Part shown: piece by piece, positions 28,671 through 33,524 of the stretch
Layout: each line of letters opens with the position of its first letter
How positions within the stretch are numbered: position 1 is the first letter of the stretch
Assembly (NCBI GenBank): GCA_001970955.1
Contig: MPUH01000816.1
Location: 1 to 33,524 of the forward strand
Direction: 5' to 3'
Source of the DNA: Stentor coeruleus
Taxonomy: Eukaryota; Ciliophora; Heterotrichea; Heterotrichida; Stentoridae
DNA: 33,524 nt
Translations under genes and position numbers: made by a program
The notes under the pieces: generated by a model
What the model saw: the letters and a program-made list of their open reading frames with translations, nothing else
Told to the model about the DNA's origin: nothing
Database searches by the model: none

Positions 28671-30374
28671 ATGTCGCGGACAATCTCTAGAGGCCTACTG
28701 AAATCCCCAGAAGAAGAAATCGAAGAGCTCCAAAAGCGCCTTTCCTTACTAGAAAACGAAAGAAAAACCTTATTCGAAGAATCCAACTATACAATGCGAC
28801 AAAACAAAGAAACCATCCTCCAGTTGCAAAAAGAACACAAAGACTTAAGAACTCAAATCAAAAGCTTTAGCAAACAAGTCGACCCTGAAAGTTTAAAACC
28901 CAAGCCCGAAGAAACTGAAGAAATCATTAAACTTAGACGTAAACTTGATCANAGACGTAAACTTGATCATGTTAGAAGTTTAGTCATGGCTAAAACCCAA
29001 CAAATCAAAACCATGCAAGATAAAATCAAAGAAATCTCAACTGATCAAAAAGGATCAATAATGAATGAAGATGCTCCACTAATGAGACAAATAAGAATAT
29101 TAGAAAACCGTCTTGATAAAGCAATGATAAAATATAATGAGGCTCAGAGTATAAAAAAAACATATGAACAAATAGTAAAACAATTGAAACAAGAACGAGT
29201 TGCTTATGATAACCAATTAGCAGCTATTGAAAGAAGTTTAAGAGGTAAAGAACATGATTTTGAAGAATTATTGTTATTAAGCCATGATGCTAATCATGCA
29301 AAAGAAACAGCTGAAGCGGAATTGTGTAGATTTGAAGCTCAGGTTACAGTGGAAAGGATGACAAGAGAGAAAAATGTTGAGGAAAAAAAAGATGAGGTTA
29401 ACAGACGTTTAGAAGCAACAAAAAGGTTAGAAATAGCTGATAAGAGAAAAGGCAAAGATGAACTTGAGCCTAAAAGCTTTCTTGCAAGAATCTCTTCAGG
29501 AATTGCTAGTACAGCTTTTGCAGATCAACGCAACAAAGAAGAAAAACAAAAAATCAAAGACTATGAAGACGCTTTTAGACGTATAAAAGAAGCTACAGGT
29601 GTTCATGATGTTAATGAAATCATCCAAAAATTCAGCACTCAAGAAGATACACTTTTAAATTTAGAAAACCTACGTAAAGAACATCAATTAAAACTAGAAC
29701 AACTAAATGAAAACAAAGCTGAACTAAAAAGAAAAGTTGAAGGACTGAAATACCAAAACAAAGGTGAAGTTGAGTCTCGAAAACAATTAGAAGAACTAGA
29801 AGAAGCTTTGGCAAAAGTTATGAAAAAATATGAAAAAAGTAAAGGGAAATATCAAAGGACAATAGATATAATACAAGATACTAAAGCTGGAATTGAACAT
29901 ATAGCTGAAATGTTGGAGTCGATAAAATTAGATGGGCAGTCAAATATCCCGGTTTCTGATGAGAATTTGATAGAAGTTTTAATGCAAAACAGATTGAAAA
30001 TGGAGAAAATTTATTTCCAAGTTAAAGGGTCTGAGGTTTTTAATTTATTTGAAAAACAAGCGATAACTTTATCTAAAACCTCAGATACTGCTCATAGAAA
30101 TGCAGCGTTGCTACAGGCAATTTATTCAGTGCCTGAATTATCTGCAAGTTCAGGACAGTTAGAAAAAGGGAATATGTATAACTGTAGGGTAAAAGGACAT
30201 CAGAAAGAAGAAGAGGAAGATTTTTCAGATGATGCTATTGAAGATAATCAGGATTCAGATACTTTGGCTAGAGATAAAATAAATAAAGAAAGCACTTTGA
30301 AAATGGAAAGATTAAGTAGAGGGATTAAAGCTAAACGTGCATCAAGTGCTGCTTCGAAAAAACGGAAAAATTAA
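28671..30374 (+). CDS. ODAD3: Outer dynein arm docking complex protein CCDC151 (ODAD3)
   Basis: 567 codons as written. Dropping the 17-nt overlap plus N at 28952 leaves 561 aa and the sequence KLRRKLDHVRSL. The signature of the CCDC151/ODA10 family is at about residues 140-215: NRLDKAMIKYNEAQSIKKTY, EQIVKQLKQERVAYDNQLAA, IERSLRGKEHDFEELLLLSH and DANHAKE, followed by a conserved ATGVHDVNEIIQKF element around residue 305. It is predicted coiled coil almost throughout, with an acidic patch and basic tail at the C-terminus. The family docks outer dynein arms onto ciliary doublets or aids their assembly. Its 3' end is convergent with the MOK kinase, 165 bp away. Confidence 0.9.
   Translation: MSRTISRGLLKSPEEEIEELQKRLSLLENERKTLFEESNYTMRQNKETILQLQKEHKDLRTQIKSFSKQVDPESLKPKPEETEEIIKLRRKLDXRRKLDHVRSLVMAKTQQIKTMQDKIKEISTDQKGSIMNEDAPLMRQIRILENRLDKAMIKYNEAQSIKKTYEQIVKQLKQERVAYDNQLAAIERSLRGKEHDFEELLLLSHDANHAKETAEAELCRFEAQVTVERMTREKNVEEKKDEVNRRLEATKRLEIADKRKGKDELEPKSFLARISSGIASTAFADQRNKEEKQKIKDYEDAFRRIKEATGVHDVNEIIQKFSTQEDTLLNLENLRKEHQLKLEQLNENKAELKRKVEGLKYQNKGEVESRKQLEELEEALAKVMKKYEKSKGKYQRTIDIIQDTKAGIEHIAEMLESIKLDGQSNIPVSDENLIEVLMQNRLKMEKIYFQVKGSEVFNLFEKQAITLSKTSDTAHRNAALLQAIYSVPELSASSGQLEKGNMYNCRVKGHQKEEEEDFSDDAIEDNQDSDTLARDKINKESTLKMERLSRGIKAKRASSAASKKRKN
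28935..28969. repeat. Contig-overlap duplication around N28952
   Basis: agacgtaaacttgatca is present at 28935-28951 and 28953-28969. The extra 18 nt add six false residues (including an X) without changing the frame. Confidence 0.93.
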
Positions 30375-30539
30375 TAGTTAGAGTTATAATTTTTATCAAA
30401 AGTTTTTTTTTGAAATTGAAATGAATATTTTTCAGATAAATTTTGATTACTTTTTTGAAATAATGGATTCTTACAACATACTTCATAATAATTTTCCAGG
30501 TAAAAAATTTTATTTCTAATTAAATTACTACTATAAAAG

Positions 30540-31706
30540 CTAGTATAAACTTTTGTATATATTTTTTTTATAAGTCGATATTTGCTTTTTCTTATTTTCT
30601 TGCATTTGGTTTTTTGTTTGACAAGATGTCTTATCAGCCAAAGTAGTTTGCGATATATTATGAGTATCACTTAGCTTCTTAGCAGTATTTTTAATTAAAG
30701 GAAGTTTGTTATCTATCTTTTCATCATCTCCAGCAGCCCGATCTGCATCGAAAAATCTTAAACTGTGTGGAGATGGCGAACTTCTTATAGGACTTTCAAA
30801 GCTCCTTATATCTTTAAAATAAGGATGTCTTAAAGCTTGTTTTGTCGATATCCGATCTTCAGCTTTATAAGTAAGTAGCAATTTCATAAGGTCTTTAGCA
30901 TGTTCTGAAACATAAGCAGGAAGTAGTTTATCTATTCCAGTGCCTACAACAGGTTTAAAATCAATATTAATAGTCTTTGTCTGTTTTTCAAACTCTTCAA
31001 AAACTTCAGCTGAGGGAGTCCCAAGGATTTTATGTATAAGACTAATCTGGTCGAATTCATTTTCTCCTGGAAAAAGAGGATTTGTTGTTAAAAGCTCAAA
31101 AAAAACACATCCAACTCCCCAAAGATCCATTTTGCCTCCATAATACCCATCAGTAAGTAAGCATTCAGGAGGTCGATACCATCTAGTACTAATATACTCA
31201 GTATATGGTTGTTTACTATGAATTCCTCTACAACTTCCGAAATCTGCAAGTTTTATAATGTCATCAGCGACAAGAACATTTTCAGGCTTAATGTCTCTAT
31301 GAAAAATCCCATTTCTATGCATATGGTCTAAGGCCTTTAATACCTGATATATGAAATTTCTGACTTTGTATTCTGGGATTTCAGTCTTATAACTGCGCAT
31401 CAGTTCATATAAATTCATGTCCATAAGCTCAAATACTAAGGCTAATCGTCCTGTAGGCTCATCACTATATAATAAATACTATAGGATCTCATAAAACTTG
31501 ATTATTTGAGGATTCGGGCTTAATCTACGAAGAGCTTGGATTTCTCTTAGGCTATTGACTTGTTCTAAACTACTGAAATAGTTTTTCATACACTTGATTG
31601 CCACGTATTTGCCAGTTTTTATACTCTGGGCTTTGAGAACTTCGCTGAAAGTCCCTTCGCCTTTTTTGGAGATTAAACGATACTCTGATTAGAGATTACT
31701 GTACAT
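30540..31706 (-). CDS. MOK/LF4 ciliary kinase (RCK family)
   Basis: 378 aa after removing two 15-nt introns. It begins MYKYRLISKKGEGTFSEVLK. Gly loop GEGTFSEV (11-18), VAIK Lys33, HRDIKPEN (126-133), DFGSCRG (145-151), and activation-loop Thr-Glu-Tyr (159-161) in SKQPYTEYISTRWYRPPE, which is close to mammalian MOK. CMGC features follow, including LLTDGYYGGKMDLWGVGCV and PLFPGENEFDQI. MOK and its Chlamydomonas homologue LF4 act at cilia and limit ciliary length. The ~90-residue C-terminal tail is polar and Lys-rich. Without splicing only residues 85-378 are open. Its ATG is 606 bp from the divergent kinesin ATG. Stop TAG. Confidence 0.94.
31465..31479 (-). other. 15-nt intron 2 of the MOK gene
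   Basis: Sense gtatttattatatag, phase 2 in a Tyr codon (TA|T). Retention makes TAG at once. Removal gives YEILYDEPTGRLALVFELMD. Confidence 0.93.
31685..31699 (-). other. 15-nt intron 1 of the MOK gene
   Basis: Sense gtaatctctaatcag, phase 1 in a Lys codon (A|AG), seven coding bases after the start of the ATG. Retention gives a TAA four codons on. Confidence 0.92.
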
Positions 31707-32312
31707 GGTCTTTTTATTTTTTTTTATATGTTAAAGTTTATAGTTAGGATTTTTCGGCTGGGTAAGATTTATGATATTTTTAAGTTTAGTATTTTTGGTG
31801 TAATAGTTGAATATGGGTTTATGTTTGTGCGTTGAATAGTTTTTTTTTGATGTTAAAAAAAAAACTATGGAGATTTTGTATGAAAGGATTTTATGAAGAA
31901 GATATGCTTGATAATTGAAGCTTATGATTTTGGAATTTTAATAAAAATGGTTTAAGGCTTTTTTGGGTTTAGGAATTTATAGAAATTAGGAATAGGTTAG
32001 AAAACTATGTTTGAAAATGGTAATAAAATATATTGTTGATTGGTCACTAGTGAAATAAGTTAGTGAAATATCAAAAAATAAAACCCACCTATCATCAAAA
32101 TCTTAATTTTTTTCTCTCAACTTATCTAGCATAAATCGCAATCATACCTTTAAATATTTCTTCCAACACCAATAAAATCTTCTCAAAATTCTCAAAACCT
32201 TCAATCCTCCCTGCAACTCTCACTTAACTTTTTGTATTATCCTTCAAATCTCTATCAAAACTAGCTCCTAATAAAAATAGCATTACCCAAAAATTGATTA
32301 AATATTATTGTT
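31707..32312. other. Divergent spacer between MOK and kinesin genes
   Basis: G-rich and C-poor from the MOK start to about 32080, then C-rich and G-poor to the kinesin ATG. No ORF or RNA is supported. Confidence 0.65.
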
Positions 32313-33524
32313 ATGGATACAGAGGCAAGTCTGAGGTATGAGCTCTCAATGCTCCGTCAAGAATTCAAAGAGTAACATTAACTTAGATACAAAGACCAAG
32401 CCAAAGAATATGAAGAAATGCTCGAGCAAGAATCAAATGAAAAAGACATAAAAATCGCTGAACATGAAGAAAGAATTGAAAAGCTAACCCAAGATCTCAA
32501 ACTTTCTAAAGAAAAATTCACTAAAAACGAGCAAGACGTATCTAAACTTCAAAAAGAAATCGAATCATTTCGAGCTAATTTAAAACAACACGAAGAACAA
32601 AAAAGAGAACTAGAACAACTTAACGACCAATGGGAAAACTCAGCACGTTATCTTGAATATACAAAGCAAGAATTAGAAGAACGACTTTATCATGCTGAAG
32701 AAAATGCTATATTAATAAAAGAAGAACTTGATGAGATTTCAATCCAAAAAGAGATTGAAATCCAACGTTTAAAGGATGAAATCAAAGATCTTAAACAGGA
32801 ATTATCATTATTATCATCTTCAAATACAAATAATCCTAAAGTTAAAGATCTAGAAGAAGCTTTGAGTAAAGCTTTAAGAGAACAGAAAGAATTTCAAGAA
32901 AAATATATGAAGATTAAAGAAAAGTCTATGAGTGGTAATGGAGGTGAGACTGGTGAAGTTACGACAACTGTTAGGGTTATTGTAAAAGTAAGACCTTTTT
33001 TAGATACTGATCCTAAAGGAAATTTGTGTTTGATGTGTAATGATACAGAAATCCAAATAGACAGTAAAAAAGTTGGTTCAGCGAAATGTTTTATGTTTGA
33101 AAAAGTTATTGGGCCAGAAGATGTATATGATGAATTGTTTATGGATTTAGAGACTAATATTGATCATGCGGCTAGAGGGGGGAATTCATGTATTTTAGCA
33201 TATGGGCAGACTGGGTCAGGTAAAACTTTTACGATGAATAGGGTAATTTCTAAGTCTTTAGAGAAACTAAGACAGTTTTTTGATAATGAAAATGCTATGG
33301 TATCTTTACAGATTATAGAAATATACAATGAACAGGTCAAAAATTTACTTACGAATGACCCGCTTAGTAGGGACTGGAAAGATATTTTGAGTTTATCAGA
33401 AATCCAATTAGGGAACAACTGGGTGACAAAAGCTCATGATTTGATTAAAAAATCCTGCATGAAACGTCAGACTAAATCAACAGATTCTAATGAAATGTCT
33501 TCAAGAAGTCATTGTATTTACACA
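32313..33524 (+). CDS. Kinesin with NudE-like N-terminal coiled coil (3' end cut by window)
   Basis: 399 residues are visible after removing a 15-nt intron; the frame is open to the window edge. Residues 1-200 are coiled coil. Positions 93-136, beginning RELEQLND and ending NAILIKEELDE, align without gaps to the conserved segment of NudE/NDEL1 (RELEQ-ND ... NA-L--ELDE) as I recall it, followed by QRLKDEIKDLKQEL (146-159), also NudE-like. The motor starts at about 214 (TVRVIVKVRPF), with P-loop GQTGSGKT at 293-300, IIEIYNEQVKNLL, and switch I NEMSSRSH ending at 395. N-terminal coiled coil before the motor suggests kinesin-14, but the end of the motor is not visible. Loop L5 after the P-loop is very short. 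Both parts are in one uninterrupted exon. Confidence 0.9.
32372..32386 (+). other. 15-nt intron of the kinesin gene
   Basis: gtaacattaacttag, phase 2 in a Glu codon (GA|A) at residue 20. Retention gives GAG TAA. Removal links RQEFKE to YKDQAKEYEE, continuing the coiled coil. Confidence 0.92.

Noticed and set aside
30371-30670. 99-codon minus-strand ORF
   Set aside because: It overlaps the MOK 3' coding end in another frame and has a low-complexity Lys/Asn/Tyr product.
1-33524. TGA reassigned to tryptophan (Blepharisma-type code)
   Set aside because: No recognised gene needs an internal TGA, Trp is coded by TGG throughout, and PACRG ends properly at a TGA.
1-33524. tRNA or rRNA genes
   Set aside because: Reading both strands for T-loop and A/B box words found only isolated partial matches such as GGTTCAATT at about 11499, with no cloverleaf around it.
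1-33524. CRISPR array, transposon or viral insertion
   Set aside because: No regularly spaced identical repeats, transposase, integrase or capsid-like frames were seen; gene content is ordinary ciliate nuclear.

Overview
The window looks like macronuclear DNA of a heterotrich ciliate, most likely Stentor (S. coeruleus or a close relative). It is very AT-rich with tightly packed genes, and ciliary, coiled-coil, kinase and Rab genes are abundant. Seven spliceosomal introns can be placed, each exactly 15 nt with GT...AG ends. The standard genetic code is used: of 20 complete genes, 11 end in TAA, 7 in TAG and 2 in TGA, and no gene with a recognisable family needs an internal stop reassigned. That argues against Blepharisma, which shares the tiny introns but reads TGA as Trp. 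The species name is inferred, not proven.

Layout. 1-6.3 kb: a six-TM class I cyclic-nucleotide phosphodiesterase (+), a convergent 898-aa coiled-coil protein (-), and a divergent small protein with a CTFKP motif only 42 bp from the coiled-coil start. 6.7-11 kb: ribosomal protein eL14, an MFS transporter, an unknown basic protein and an adenylate-kinase-like protein lacking key residues. 12-14.6 kb: a ciliary cluster of a C1a-32/CFAP119-like protein, a PIERCE1-like microtubule inner protein and PACRG, which was recovered by removing two introns. 14.8-16.1 kb: a bacterial-type glucokinase broken only by two assembly joints. 17.3-23 kb: an SNF1/AMPK-type kinase whose ATG is split by an intron, an unknown basic protein, and a 1023-aa coiled coil with exact 28-residue repeats. 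23.6-25.7 kb: a Rab5-like GTPase and a dual-specificity phosphatase. 26.2-28.2 kb: a tandem family of small membrane proteins with a decayed middle copy. 28.6-33.5 kb: the outer-arm docking factor CCDC151/ODAD3, the ciliary kinase MOK/LF4, and the 5' part of a kinesin whose N-terminal half resembles the dynein regulator NudE.

Many genes point to cilia and microtubule motors: PACRG, PIERCE1-like, C1a-32-like, ODAD3, MOK/LF4 and the kinesin. They are not an operon; each has its own spacer. The rest is housekeeping or signalling.

Six single-N positions (3430, 11096, 13627, 15383, 15555, 28952) are flanked by near-identical direct repeats. They are unmerged contig overlaps rather than biological duplications, and collapsing them restores full reading frames. 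The most notable observations are the NudE-kinesin fusion, the start codon assembled by splicing, in-frame stops in all seven introns if retained, the 28-residue repeat protein, and a regular G-rich to C-rich switch across the intergenic spacers.
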